Of a stretch of 64,000 bases of DNA, positions 11,823 through 22,668 are shown in pieces (positions within the stretch are counted from its first letter, which is position 1; each line of letters starts with the position of its first letter). A model generated the notes under the pieces. That model was not told where the DNA came from. It did no database searches and saw only the letters and a program-made list of their open reading frames with translations. Position numbers and translations under genes: made by a program. Source of the DNA: Heterodera schachtii (lineage: Eukaryota > Nematoda > Chromadorea > Rhabditida > Heteroderidae); the NCBI GenBank assembly GCA_023374025.1, contig SIJG01000055.1:1-64000 (forward strand). The letters are read 5' to 3'.

Positions 11823-12838
11823 TCATTCCGCTTGGCTATGACACAATGTCACGTTGTGTTTGCCATTGTTTTGATTGACCGGCAATTTCTTGCGCCCTCG
11901 CGGCGATGTGCGCGGTTTAAACTCAGTGACAGTGAACGAAACACCGTTCACATTGACCACCATTTTCTTGGCTGCACTCCGAACGACAAGGGCATCTCGG
12001 AAAGGGACGGGCCGACGACGGATGGTCAGTTTGGACTGGAAAATTAATTGAATTGTCAAGATGTGAGTGCAAAGTGCCCAAATCACAAAACATAAGCAAA
12101 GTTCCATTAGAAAACCAACAAGCAATAACTAAGGAACAACAGCAACAACAACCTGTTGTTTGTTGGACAGTCCACCATTGGCCGACGGGGCACGTGAGGG
12201 CTTCGGCGAATTGGCCATTGCCGAAGTACACGGACTAAAACAGTCGGGCGAATTGCGCACTGCCATTTCAGCACTGTTGCGCTGTTTTCTTTGAGTTTAA
12301 TCTTTCATTTCTTTTTTAAGCAATTATTTTAATTCTGTTAAGTGAAAAAACAAACTTTTGGTGTGCCTTTTCAACTTCAACCGCTAATTTTTGCACCAAA
12401 GTTTGCTGCTGAACAACAGAGGGATTTAGTCGCGGCTTTCGAGTTGAAGTCCCTTTTCGAGTGTCGCACATCAGGCATTTGAATGCTTCGTAACGGTTGC
12501 GAAATGTGCAAACCGAAATTAAAGATAAATTTTAGATTCAATAAACAGAAAATAATGACCAAAAAATAGTGCTAAATGAATAAGGTTTATTAAAATAGAT
12601 AAAACAAATCAAATGAGTTAAAACCTTCGCCAATCAGTGCCCTTGATTTATTACCTGTACATTCCCAACTGCCCGGTTCAAATGCCCCGTCTTCTTCTCC
12701 ACGACCGGCGCCTCCGCTTTCCCCCCTCCTCTCATTTTCGGCGTTGTTTTCGCTGTCTTGCATTTCCGCGGAATTACAACTGCCGTCGCTGTCATTCCGC
12801 GTGGTTTTTCTTGTGCCTCTTTTTCCAGCACTCGACAT
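11823..12838 (-). CDS. RYBP: RYBP/YAF2-like Polycomb adaptor, tandem copy 1
   Basis: RYBP/YAF2 proteins join non-canonical PRC1 (with RING1) and bind ubiquitylated H2A through a RanBP2-type zinc finger. Four exons. Exon 1 (ATG 12838) is [20 protein letters not shown], followed by an acidic stretch, and ends GSWECT. Exon 2 continues [20 protein letters not shown] and [11 protein letters not shown], giving the W-x-C-x2-C-x3-N-x6-C-x2-C finger and the [10 protein letters not shown] signature. Exon 3 is Ser/Pro/Asn-rich. Exon 4 ends with [20 protein letters not shown], equivalent to the C-terminal RING1-binding beta region of RYBP, then a basic tail and stop at 11823. The exon 1/exon 2 join requires a 3' splice site ending GG (near 12518), not AG. 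Probably co-transcribed with SNRNP40 188 bp downstream. Confidence 0.85.
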
Positions 12839-13138
12839 AATCAAGAATTACATAATGCAGAAATCTTTGCTCCAAATCAAAATTTATGGGTTATCTTACT
12901 GTGGTGTTTTTTTCCTTCTATCATTGAGTATCGAGTCACATCAACCCTTATCAACACACTCCCGCTTTAAACTATTGTTTCTACAAAACAATAAAAGTTT
13001 ACAACAATAGCAAACAATAAGTTGAACGTGAGAAAGAATGACCGTTGCTCTTTTGCCTTCGTTCTTTCCATTTGGAAATTTTCAAATTTAAGAGACAATT
13101 TGCCAAATAATTGTCATCTGCTGACTCAAGTGCTCGTA

Positions 13139-13782
13139 CACTATGGGTCAGCTCCACTGTACAGAGAAAAGCATTCTAATAATTTTAGTTAAAAGAGTAC
13201 AAAATGGTACTTCCGGGTTATGCTGCCCCCCCCCCCCCTCAAAAATTCCAAAATTCGATTGGGGTTTCCAAGGTCGCTGATCAGTGATCACGAATATGAT
13301 ATTTATTTTAAATCTGATGACTTTTAATCATAGATTTGACAAAATATCTGAATTTGACGAGTTTTTGCGCAATATCGCTGCCTTTATGCCACCTGTCTGA
13401 CTCATTTCATGTTTTAATTAATTTTAAATATTTTTCTAAAATCATAGATATTTTGTCAAATCTATGATTACAAGTCATCAGATGCTAAAATAAATATCAT
13501 ATTCGTGATCAGCGACATTGAAACCCCAAATTACGAATTTTGGAATTTTTTTGAGGGGGGGGGGGGCAGCATAACCCGGAAGTACCTACAAAATCACCTT
13601 GGACATTTAGATTCAGTACAAAAAGAATAAATTTTAGCATTTTGGTTAGAAACAGCTCAAAATAAAAAATACAAAAAAGGCATTTTCCAGTGTAATTTTG
13701 AAATAGCACAAAAATTTACGCCAAATGCGCTATTTGGCGTTATGAGCCTTTTTGTCTAACACTCGGCTTGACCCATAGTGCT
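13139..13782. mobile_element. Outer inverted-repeat element hosting a nested MITE
   Basis: CACTATGGGTCAGC at 13139 is inverted as GCTTGACCCATAG at 13766-13778. Flanks TGCTCGTA and TGCTGGTA differ by one base, suggesting an old 8-bp duplication. Inside are the younger element at 13206-13586 and a perfect hairpin (ACGCCAAAT / ATTTGGCGT near 13720). Repeated in all three tandem copies. Confidence 0.5.
13206..13586. mobile_element. Palindromic MITE, GGTACTTCCGGG family, copy 1
   Basis: 381 bp with terminal inverted repeats of at least 26 bp starting GGTACTTCCGGGTTATGCTG, extending into about 120 bp of imperfect palindrome. Exact 8-bp duplication TACAAAAT at 13198-13205 and 13587-13594. No coding capacity; hAT-like by target-site length. 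Confidence 0.85.
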
Positions 13783-14009
13783 GGTACATATTAACAAGAG
13801 CCCGGTAAAAAATATTTTACGGGAGCTGTACCGGGAATCCCGTCCATTTTAACGAGAATCCCGAGCGGGAGTATTCATAATTAATTAAATACTCACAAAA
13901 ATATACTTAATGCACAAATTTTGAAGGACAATCCTTTTCTTAAAGAAGAAATAAAGAGAAAATTTTGATTTCGGTAGGCGTCGCCGGGGAAAATGAAAAT
14001 TACCAAAAA

Positions 14010-14187
14010 GGTAATACTGGAGAATTGGTGTTCCGGCAAAAAATAATTTAAAATTTTTTCTTTTCTACTGGGGGTTTTCTGGGCCGCTGATCACGAATCT
14101 GACATTAATTTTGACTAATTTCGAATCCCGGACCCGAATTCGAACAAAGTCGAAATTCAAAATTCTCACAACATAAAACTGGTTTTG
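14010..14187. mobile_element. Left half of GGTAATA-family MITE (cut by duplication junction)
   Basis: Begins GGTAATACTGGAGAATTGG and runs to the tandem junction at 14187, where it is abruptly joined to SNRNP40 intron sequence. The complete element exists only at the end of copy 3 (20701-21168). An identical half lies at 17357-17534. Confidence 0.8.
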
Positions 14188-14188
14188 A

Positions 14189-14980
14189 AAACTGTGAAAT
14201 CGAAGTGGGACGCGATAAACACACAAAGGATTAATGTCTTGGGACCATCTCACTATCAGCAAAGGTTAACTGTCAATGAAATGGGGTTTTGACTTGGAAA
14301 CAACACCAAGCGCGGGGCTAACGGGAAAAGCTGACAATATGACCGGTCCCAAAGCGAGTGACAAAATAAACCCAAAAGAAGTGACCTTCCATCGGTGCTG
14401 AAATGTACGTCCATAATGGCGCCTTTGTGACCGGAGAGAGTGGAGAAGTTCTCACACTCGCCATAAACATTCCAAAAGACTAGACAATTAAAGGTAAGTA
14501 AAAAATAAATAAAAATATATAATCGGACAAATTCGCTGGTCGTAGCCGACAGAAGCGAGACATGTGCCATCGGGACTGAATTGTGCGGCGTAGATTTCGC
14601 CCTCATGGCCAGTCAAAAGCATAATCGGACATTGTAGACCGGACGCTCGTTGCTCCCCCGTGCGCGTAGAATCCCCGAGCGAAACCAAAGAGACGTCCTC
14701 GGAAGAGAGACGCTGCCGTTTGCCACCTGAACGGATTGACAATTACTTTTAAGCATTCAATCATTAAGCAATAATTACGAACCAAAAGGATAACAAGAAA
14801 ACCTTTTCAAAATGTTTTGTGAGTCAAAGAATACGATTTTTCAGATGCTCAACCTATTTGGCAGTGCACTTTAATCTTTTCGTTAATTACCCGTATCTCA
14901 TCAAACATTTCGAGTGTATTTCAAATTTACTTACTCGCAGGAACGAGTGGGAGTGCGGGTCGTTTGAATACTTCAGTCAT
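14189..14980 (-). pseudogene. SNRNP40 5' fragment, tandem copy 2
   Basis: Carries the SNRNP40 start codon (14980) and exons 1-3 with intact splice sites. It is truncated exactly at the acceptor of the fourth exon: CACAG is followed by MITE sequence in place of TTTCCTTTTCACC. It still has its promoter-side sequence, so it may be transcribed, but it can encode only the N-terminus and the first WD blades. Confidence 0.85.
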
Positions 14981-15168
14981 CTGAGGAATCCAGCTTAAAA
15001 AATGTAACAAGACAAAGCATACAGTCACAAGTATAAATATCGGTTAAACAAATGATTAAACAAAAGTAAGTGAAAGACAATTAATTTTGTACAGTTTAAA
15101 CATAATTAACAAACAACAAAATCCAGTGAAAAAGAGACAAAATGGCACAGTCCGTTGCTCGCCTTCGT

Positions 15169-16184
15169 TCATTCCGCTTGGCTATGACACAATGTCACGT
15201 TGTGTTTGCCATTGTTTTGATTGACCGGCAATTTCTTGCGCCCTCGCGGCGATGTGCGCGGTTTAAACTCAGTGACAGTGAACGAAACACCGTTCACATT
15301 GACCACCATTTTCTTGGCTGCACTCCGAACGACAAGGGCATCTCGGAAAGGGACGGGCCGACGACGGATGGTCAGTTTGGACTGGAAAATTAATTGAATT
15401 GTCAAGATGTGAGTGCAAAGTGCCCAAATCACAAAACATAAGCAAAGTTCCATTAGAAAACCAACAAGCAATAACTAAGGAACAACAGCAACAACAACCT
15501 GTTGTTTGTTGGACAGTCCACCATTGGCCGACGGGGCACGTGAGGGCTTCGGCGAATTGGCCATTGCCGAAGTACACGGACTAAAACAGTCGGGCGAATT
15601 GCGCACTGCCATTTCAGCACTGTTGCGCTGTTTTCTTTGAGTTTAATCTTTCATTTCTTTTTTAAGCAATTATTTTAATTCTGTTAAGTGAAAAAACAAA
15701 CTTTTGGTGTGCCTTTTCAACTTCAACCGCTAATTTTTGCACCAAAGTTTGCTGCTGAACAACAGAGGGATTTAGTCGCGGCTTTCGAGTTGAAGTCCCT
15801 TTTCGAGTGTCGCACATCAGGCATTTGAATGCTTCGTAACGGTTGCGAAATGTGCAAACCGAAATTAAAGATAAATTTTAGATTCAATAAACAGAAAATA
15901 ATGACCAAAAAATAGTGCTAAATGAATAAGGTTTATTAAAATAGATAAAACAAATCAAATGAGTTAAAACCTTCGCCAATCAGTGCCCTTGATTTATTAC
16001 CTGTACATTCCCAACTGCCAGGTTCAAATGCCCCGTCTTCTTCTCCACGACCGGCGCCTCCGCTTTCCCCCCTCCTCTCATTTTCGGCGTTGTTTTCGCT
16101 GTCTTGCATTTCCGCGGAATTACAACTGCCGTCGCTGTCATTCCGCGTGGTTTTTCTTGTGCCTCTTTTTCCAGCACTCGACAT
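15169..16184 (-). CDS. RYBP: RYBP/YAF2-like Polycomb adaptor, tandem copy 2
   Basis: Same four exons, splice sites and reading frame as the copy at 11823-12838, offset by 3346 bp. The predicted protein is identical; the only coding difference noticed is the synonymous Pro codon CCT at the position that is CCG in copy 1. It also shares the non-AG acceptor before the VCTFRN exon. The SNRNP40 fragment at 14189-14980 follows it 188 bp downstream. Confidence 0.83.
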
Positions 16185-16551
16185 AATCAAGAATTACATA
16201 ATGCAGAAATCTTTGCTCCAAATCAAAATTTATGGGTTATCTTACTGTGGTGTTTTTTTCCTTCTATCATTGAGTATCGAGTCACATCAACCCTTATCAA
16301 CACACTCCCGCTTTAAACTATTGTTTCTACAAAACAATAAAAGTTTACAACAATAGCAAACAATAAGTTGAACGTGAGAAAGAATGACCGTTGCTCTTTT
16401 GCCTTCGTTCTTTCCATTTGGAAATTTTCAAATTTAAGAGACAATTTGCCAAATAATTGTCATCTGCTGACTCAAGTGCTCGTACACTATGGGTCAGCTC
16501 CACTGTACAGAGAAAAGCATTCTAATAATTTTAGTTAAAAGAGTACAAAAT

Positions 16552-16932
16552 GGTACTTCCGGGTTATGCTGCCCCCCCCCCCCCTCAAAAATTCCAAAAT
16601 TCGATTGGGGTTTCCAAGGTCGCTGATCAGTGATCACGAATATGATATTTATTTTAAATCTGATGACTTTTAATCATAGATTTGACAAAATATCTGAATT
16701 TGACGAGTTTTTGCGCAATATCGCTGCCTTTATGCCACCTGTCTGACTCATTTCATGTTTTAATTAATTTTAAATATTTTTCTAAAATCATAGATATTTT
16801 GTCAAATCTATGATTACAAGTCATCAGATGCTAAAATAAATATCATATTCGTGATCAGCGACATTGAAACCCCAAATTACGAATTTTGGAATTTTTTTGA
16901 GGGGGGGGGGGGCAGCATAACCCGGAAGTACC
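16552..16932. mobile_element. Palindromic MITE, GGTACTTCCGGG family, copy 2
   Basis: The tandem-array copy of the element at 13206-13586, with the same TACAAAAT flanks. It arose by duplication of the unit, not by a new insertion. Confidence 0.85.
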
Positions 16933-17535
16933 TACAAAATCACCTTGGACATTTAGATTCAGTACAAAAAGAATAAATTTTAGCATTTTGGTTAGAAACA
17001 GCTCAAAATAAAAAATACAAAAAAGGCATTTTCCAGTGTAAATTTTGAAATAGCACAAAAATTTACGCCAAATGCGCTATTTGGCGTTATGAGCCTTTTT
17101 GTCTAACACTCGGCTTGACCCATAGTGCTGGTACATATTAACAAGAGCCCGGTAAAAAATATTTTACGGGAGCTGTACCGGGAATCCCGTCCATTTTAAC
17201 GAGAATCCCGAGCGGGAGTATTCATAATTAATTAAATACTCACAAAAATATACTTAATGCACAAATTTTGAAGGACAATCCTTTTCTTAAAGAAGAAATA
17301 AAGAGAAAATTTTGATTTCGGTAGGCGTCGCCGGGGAAAATGAAAATTACCAAAAAGGTAATACTGGAGAATTGGTGTTCCGGCAAAAAATAATTTAAAA
17401 TTTTTTCTTTTCTACTGGGGGTTTTCTGGGCCGCTGATCACGAATCTGACATTAATTTTGACTAATTTCGAATCCCGGACCCGAATTCGAACAAAGTCGA
17501 AATTCAAAATTCTCACAACATAAAACTGGTTTTGA

Positions 17536-18327
17536 AAACTGTGAAATCGAAGTGGGACGCGATAAACACACAAAGGATTAATGTCTTGGGACCATCTCAC
17601 TATCAGCAAAGGTTAACTGTCAATGAAATGGGGTTTTGACTTGGAAACAACACCAAGCGCGGGGCTAACGGGAAAAGCTGACAATATGACCGGTCCCAAA
17701 GCGAGTGACAAAATAAACCCAAAAGAAGTGACCTTCCATCGGTGCTGAAATGTACGTCCATAATGGCGCCTTTGTGACCGGAGAGAGTGGAGAAGTTCTC
17801 ACACTCGCCATAAACATTCCAAAAGACTAGACAATTAAAGGTAAGTAAAAAATAAATAAAAATATATAATCGGACAAATTCGCTGGTCGTAGCCGACAGA
17901 AGCGAGACATGTGCCATCGGGACTGAATTGTGCGGCGTAGATTTCGCCCTCATGGCCAGTCAAAAGCATAATCGGACATTGTAGACCGGACGCTCGTTGC
18001 TCCCCCGTGCGCGTAGAATCCCCGAGCGAAACCAAAGAGACGTCCTCGGAAGAGAGACGCTGCCGTTTGCCACCTGAACGGATTGACAATTACTTTTAAG
18101 CATTCAATCATTAAGCAATAATTACGAACCAAAAGGATAACAAGAAAACCTTTTCAAAATGTTTTGTGAGTCAAAGAATACGATTTTTCAGATGCTCAAC
18201 CTATTTGGCAGTGCACTTTAATCTTTTCGTTAATTACCCGTATCTCATCAAACATTTCGAGTGTATTTCAAATTTACTTACTCGCAGGAACGAGTGGGAG
18301 TGCGGGTCGTTTGAATACTTCAGTCAT
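17536..18327 (-). pseudogene. SNRNP40 5' fragment, tandem copy 3
   Basis: Exons 1-3 of SNRNP40 (ATG 18327) truncated at the same position as copy 2, with the same junction to the half MITE at 17357-17534. Reading frame and splice sites of the three exons are intact. Confidence 0.85.
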
Positions 18328-18509
18328 CTGAGGAATCCAGCTTAAAAAATGTAACAAGACAAAGCATACAGTCACAAGTATAAATATCGGTTAAACAAAT
18401 GATTAAACAAAAGTAAGTGAAAGACAATTAATTTTGTACAGTTTAATTAACAAACAACAAAATCCAGTGAAAAAGAGACAAAATGGCACAGTCCGTTGCT
18501 CGCCTTCGT

Positions 18510-19525
18510 TCATTCCGCTTGGCTATGACACAATGTCACGTTGTGTTTGCCATTGTTTTGATTGACCGGCAATTTCTTGCGCCCTCGCGGCGATGTGCGC
18601 GGTTTAAACTCAGTGACAGTGAACGAAACACCGTTCACATTGACCACCATTTTCTTGGCTGCACTCCGAACGACAAGGGCATCTCGGAAAGGGACGGGCC
18701 GACGACGGATGGTCAGTTTGGACTGGAAAATTAATTGAATTGTCAAGATGTGAGTGCAAAGTGCCCAAATCACAAAACATAAGCAAAGTTCCATTAGAAA
18801 ACCAACAAGCAATAACTAAGGAACAACAGCAACAACAACCTGTTGTTTGTTGGACAGTCCACCATTGGCCGACGGGGCACGTGAGGGCTTCGGCGAATTG
18901 GCCATTGCCGAAGTACACGGACTAAAACAGTCGGGCGAATTGCGCACTGCCATTTCAGCACTGTTGCGCTGTTTTCTTTGAGTTTAATCTTTCATTTCTT
19001 TTTTAAGCAATTATTTTAATTCTGTTAAGTGAAAAAACAAACTTTTGGTGTGCCTTTTCAACTTCAACCGCTAATTTTTGCACCAAAGTTTGCTGCTGAA
19101 CAACAGAGGGATTTAGTCGCGGCTTTCGAGTTGAAGTCCCTTTTCGAGTGTCGCACATCAGGCATTTGAATGCTTCGTAACGGTTGCGAAATGTGCAAAC
19201 CGAAATTAAAGATAAATTTTAGATTCAATAAACAGAAAATAATGACCAAAAAATAGTGCTAAATGAATAAGGTTTATTAAAATAGATAAAACAAATCAAA
19301 TGAGTTAAAACCTTCGCCAATCAGTGCCCTTGATTTATTACCTGTACATTCCCAACTGCCAGGTTCAAATGCCCCGTCTTCTTCTCCACGACCGGCGCCT
19401 CCGCTTTCCCCCCTCCTCTCATTTTCGGCGTTGTTTTCGCTGTCTTGCATTTCCGCGGAATTACAACTGCCGTCGCTGTCATTCCGCGTGGTTTTTCTTG
19501 TGCCTCTTTTTCCAGCACTCGACAT
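18510..19525 (-). CDS. RYBP: RYBP/YAF2-like Polycomb adaptor, tandem copy 3
   Basis: Third copy, outermost in the array. Same exon structure and predicted protein as the copy at 15169-16184. A 6-bp deletion relative to the other copies lies just downstream of the stop, in the intercistronic region (near 18445). This copy is presumably nearest the original upstream promoter, because the sequence beyond the repeat (above 20877) is unique. Confidence 0.83.
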
Positions 19526-19892
19526 AATCAAGAATTACATAATGCAGAAATCTTTGCTCCAAATCAAAATTTATGGGTTATCTTACTGTGGTGTTTTTTT
19601 CCTTCTATCATTGAGTATCGAGTCACATCAACCCTTATCAACACACTCCCGCTTTAAACTATTGTTTCTACAAAACAATAAAAGTTTACAACAATAGCAA
19701 ACAATAAGTTGAACGTGAGAAAGAATGACCGTTGCTCTTTTGCCTTCGTTCTTTCCATTTGGAAATTTTCAAATTTAAGAGACAATTTGCCAAATAATTG
19801 TCATCTGCTGACTCAAGTGCTCGTACACTATGGGTCAGCTCCACTGTACAGAGAAAAGCATTCTAATAATTTTAGTTAAAAGAGTACAAAAT

Positions 19893-20276
19893 GGTACTTC
19901 CGGGTTATGCTGCCCCCCCCCCCCCCCTCAAAAATTCCAAAATTCGATTGGGGTTTCCAAGGTCGCTGATCAGTGATCACGAATATGATATTTATTTTAA
20001 ATCTGATGACTTTTAATCATAGATTTGACAAAATATCTGAATTTGACGAGTTTTTGCGCAATATCGCTGCCTTTATGCCACCTGTCTGACTCATTTCATG
20101 TTTTAATTAATTTTAAATATTTTTCTAAAATCATAGATATTTTGTCAAATCTATGATTACAAGTCATCAGATGCTAAAATAAATATCATATTCGTGATCA
20201 GCGACATTGAAACCCCAAATTACGAATTTTGGAATTTTTTTGAGGGGGGGGGGGGGCAGCATAACCCGGAAGTACC
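19893..20276. mobile_element. Palindromic MITE, GGTACTTCCGGG family, copy 3
   Basis: Third tandem copy of the 13206 element, with slightly longer poly-C and poly-G tracts; flanked by TACAAAAT on both sides. Confidence 0.85.
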
Positions 20277-20700
20277 TACAAAATCACCTTGGACATTTAG
20301 ATTCAGTACAAAAAGAATAAATTTTAGCATTTTGGTTAGAAACAGCTCAAAATAAAAAATACAAAAAAGGCATTTTCCAGTGTAAATTTTGAAATAGCAC
20401 AAAAATTTACGCCAAATGCGCTATTTGGCGTTATGAGCCTTTTTGTCTAACACTCGGCTTGACCCATAGTGCTGGTACATATTAACAAGAGCCCGGTAAA
20501 AAAAATTTTACGGGAGCTGTACCGGGAATCCCGTCCATTTTAACGAGAATCCCGAGCGGGAGTATTCATAATTAATTAAATACTCACAAAAATATACTTA
20601 ATGCACAAATTTTGAAGGACAATCCTTTTCTTAAAGAAGAAATAAAGAGAAAATTTTGATTTCGGTAGGCGTCGCCGGGGAAAATGAAAATTACCAAAAA

Positions 20701-21168
20701 GGTAATACTGGAGAATTGGTGTCCCGGCAAAAAATAATTTAAAATTTTTTCTTTTCTACTGGGGGTTTTCTGGGCCGCTGATCACGAATCTGACATTAAT
20801 TTTGACTAATTTCGAATCCCGGACCCGAATTCGAACAAAGTCGAAATTCAAAATTCTCACAACATAAAACTGGTTTTGAATTTTCGTCTTTTTGTCCGAA
20901 TTCGGGTCCGGGATTCGGAATTGGCCAAAACTAAAGTCATCTTCGTGGTCAGCGACCCTGAAAACTCCAAAATACATGTTTTCAAGTTAGCCTTACGTGA
21001 AAAATTTTATTAAAAATCTTGTTACATGATGAAAAATCATAGACAAAATCAATGATTTTGCAAAATCCGAGCTCGGATTCGTGATCAGCGTATTTTTTTA
21101 CCCTAGAAAAATGTAAAGAAAATTCTTAACTTTATTTTTCGTCGGGACACCAATTCTCCAGTATTACC
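20701..21168. mobile_element. Complete GGTAATA-family MITE spanning the end of the tandem array
   Basis: Terminal inverted repeats GGTAATACTGGAGAATTGG / CCAATTCTCCAGTATTACC bound a 468-bp imperfect palindrome. The homology between tandem copies stops at 20877, in its middle. Flanks are A-rich, so the target duplication cannot be read. Confidence 0.8.
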
Positions 21169-21247
21169 AAAAAAAAACCATCTATATTTTGAAAAAGGGC
21201 GCCGCAAAAAAGTTGGTTAAAAAAGTATCATGGTGTTCGACATGGTT

Positions 21248-21362
21248 ATTTCTAAAACAGGCTTTTATTTCTTGTTTTGCCAACAAACTTTTCTGATTCA
21301 GAAAACAGGCGTTTAATATTGGACATGATAGCAAAACCAGAAATAAACGCCTGTTTTAGAAA
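21248..21362. repeat. 32-bp inverted repeat
   Basis: TTTCTAAAACAGGCTTTTAT... at 21248-21279 is inverted at 21331-21362 with a 51-bp loop that itself contains another ACAGGCG copy. Possibly a small MITE remnant; no coding. Confidence 0.6.
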
Positions 21363-21437
21363 TCAGAAATGGTGCTTACTGATCAGCGACCCGCAAGTCA
21401 CATGAAACATTTTCTTCCGTGGCTTAAAAAATTTCGG

Positions 21438-22076
21438 GGTAATACTGCAGAATTGTGGTCCCGCCGGAAAATAAATTTAAAAATTTTATTTTATTTTTTC
21501 CTGGGGTTAAAAAATGTGCTGATTACGAATCCGAGCTTAGGTTTTAGAAACTCATTGATTTTATCTATGATTTTTTCTCTAAAGTACTTGATTTTTCAAA
21601 AAAAAATTTTTTGTATAAATTTTCTTTTCAAGAATTTGGGTTAAAAAAAATGCAAGATCATGAATCTGCATTAATTTTTTGAGAATCAATGTTTTTGTCT
21701 ATGATTTTCAACAAATATCATAAAAAATAAACTGCAGCCAAGCGGGCTCGAACCCCAGACCCCTGTCTCAAGGGTCCGGAATCAAATTTCAAAAAATCAT
21801 AAAGATCTGAAAACTTGACTTCTCCGGCCAATCAATAGCTCATTCGAAAGCTCTTTTTGAGCTCTACAACATCCTTTATGCGTTTTTATGCCCGAGTAAT
21901 TTTCTTAAATTTATTTTTGAAAAATCAAATACTTGACAAAAAATCATAGATAAAATCAATGATTTTGCAAAATCTGAGCTCAGATTCGTAATCAGCACCT
22001 TTTTTAACCCCAGGAAAAAATAAATTAAAAATTTTAAATTTATTTTCGGGCGGGACCACAATTCTGCAGTATTACC
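21438..22076. mobile_element. GGTAATA-family MITE with exact 8-bp target duplication
   Basis: 639 bp. The ends GGTAATACTGCAGAATTGTG and its inverted copy finish at 22076. Exact duplication AATTTCGG at 21430-21437 and 22077-22084. Inner arms (about 120 bp each side) are palindromic. Around 21733-21780 there is a patch that reads GGTTCGAGCCC on the minus strand, a good match to the tRNA/SINE B box. Confidence 0.85.
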
Positions 22077-22668
22077 AATTTCGGAATTTGAGCCCGAAAA
22101 TGTCATAAATCCCTGCATCCCTGATACTTTAGTTTATTATATTAATACGAATGTTCACAATTTCCATTACGATTTGACTTTTGATTTTCCTCGTTGATAA
22201 ATCGTTTCATTAATCAATCGGTTGACAATTCAGCAGAATTTGTCCATCTTTCTTTAGACTTTCCATGCGATTGGTCTCTCCGCCGATTGCGACCGCCGAA
22301 GAAAACTCTCTGCTGCTGAAATGCCTTTGTCATTTCCCCAAAATGACTTTTTGCTAATGACCCGCTAATTGCTGAAGGCGAAGTTGGGCCGGTGAGAAGT
22401 TGGCGGAATCCGTCCGATTCGCTCCCCGTGCTTTCCCCGCGGCATAAAATTTGCGAAAAAGTGCGATTAATGAAAAGAATGGCCGGACGTGCGATTCTCT
22501 TCCAAATCAAAGCCAAAAACACTTAAACACCACCGTTTTAAAATAAGTGATTTTTAAAAATGGTCTTGGCCAAAACGCAATGGTTCTGCCGGCTGACTAT
22601 GCCTTTTTTTAAAATTAACCGCGAGAGATGCCATTTTTTGCCCTTTTGGGTATTGCCTCCTTTTGATT

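Larger units (their letters stand above)
10842..20877. repeat. Three tandem copies of a 3.35-kb unit (RYBP + 5' SNRNP40)
   Basis: Copy 1 10842-14187, copy 2 14188-17534, copy 3 17535-20877. Corresponding features repeat with offsets of 3346-3347 bp (3341 after a 6-bp deletion in copy 3 near 18445). Differences are very few: one synonymous change in RYBP exon 1 (copy 1 CCG, copies 2-3 CCT), a 1-bp insertion near 17041, a changed base pair in a hairpin near 20502, and poly-C/G length differences. Both internal junctions (14187 and 17534) are identical, joining the middle of a palindromic element to the SNRNP40 intron/exon border. The array is therefore a recent head-to-tail expansion. Confidence 0.95.

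Noticed and set aside
11796..12047. Plus-strand frame of 83 codons repeated three times in the array
   Set aside because: Antisense of RYBP exon 4; repeated only because the unit is repeated.
13509..13709. Minus-strand frames in the tandem unit
   Set aside because: They lie over the palindromic MITE and AT-rich sequence; not conserved with coding signals.
21720..21790. tRNA gene
   Set aside because: Only a B-box-like patch; no cloverleaf or acceptor stem could be drawn.
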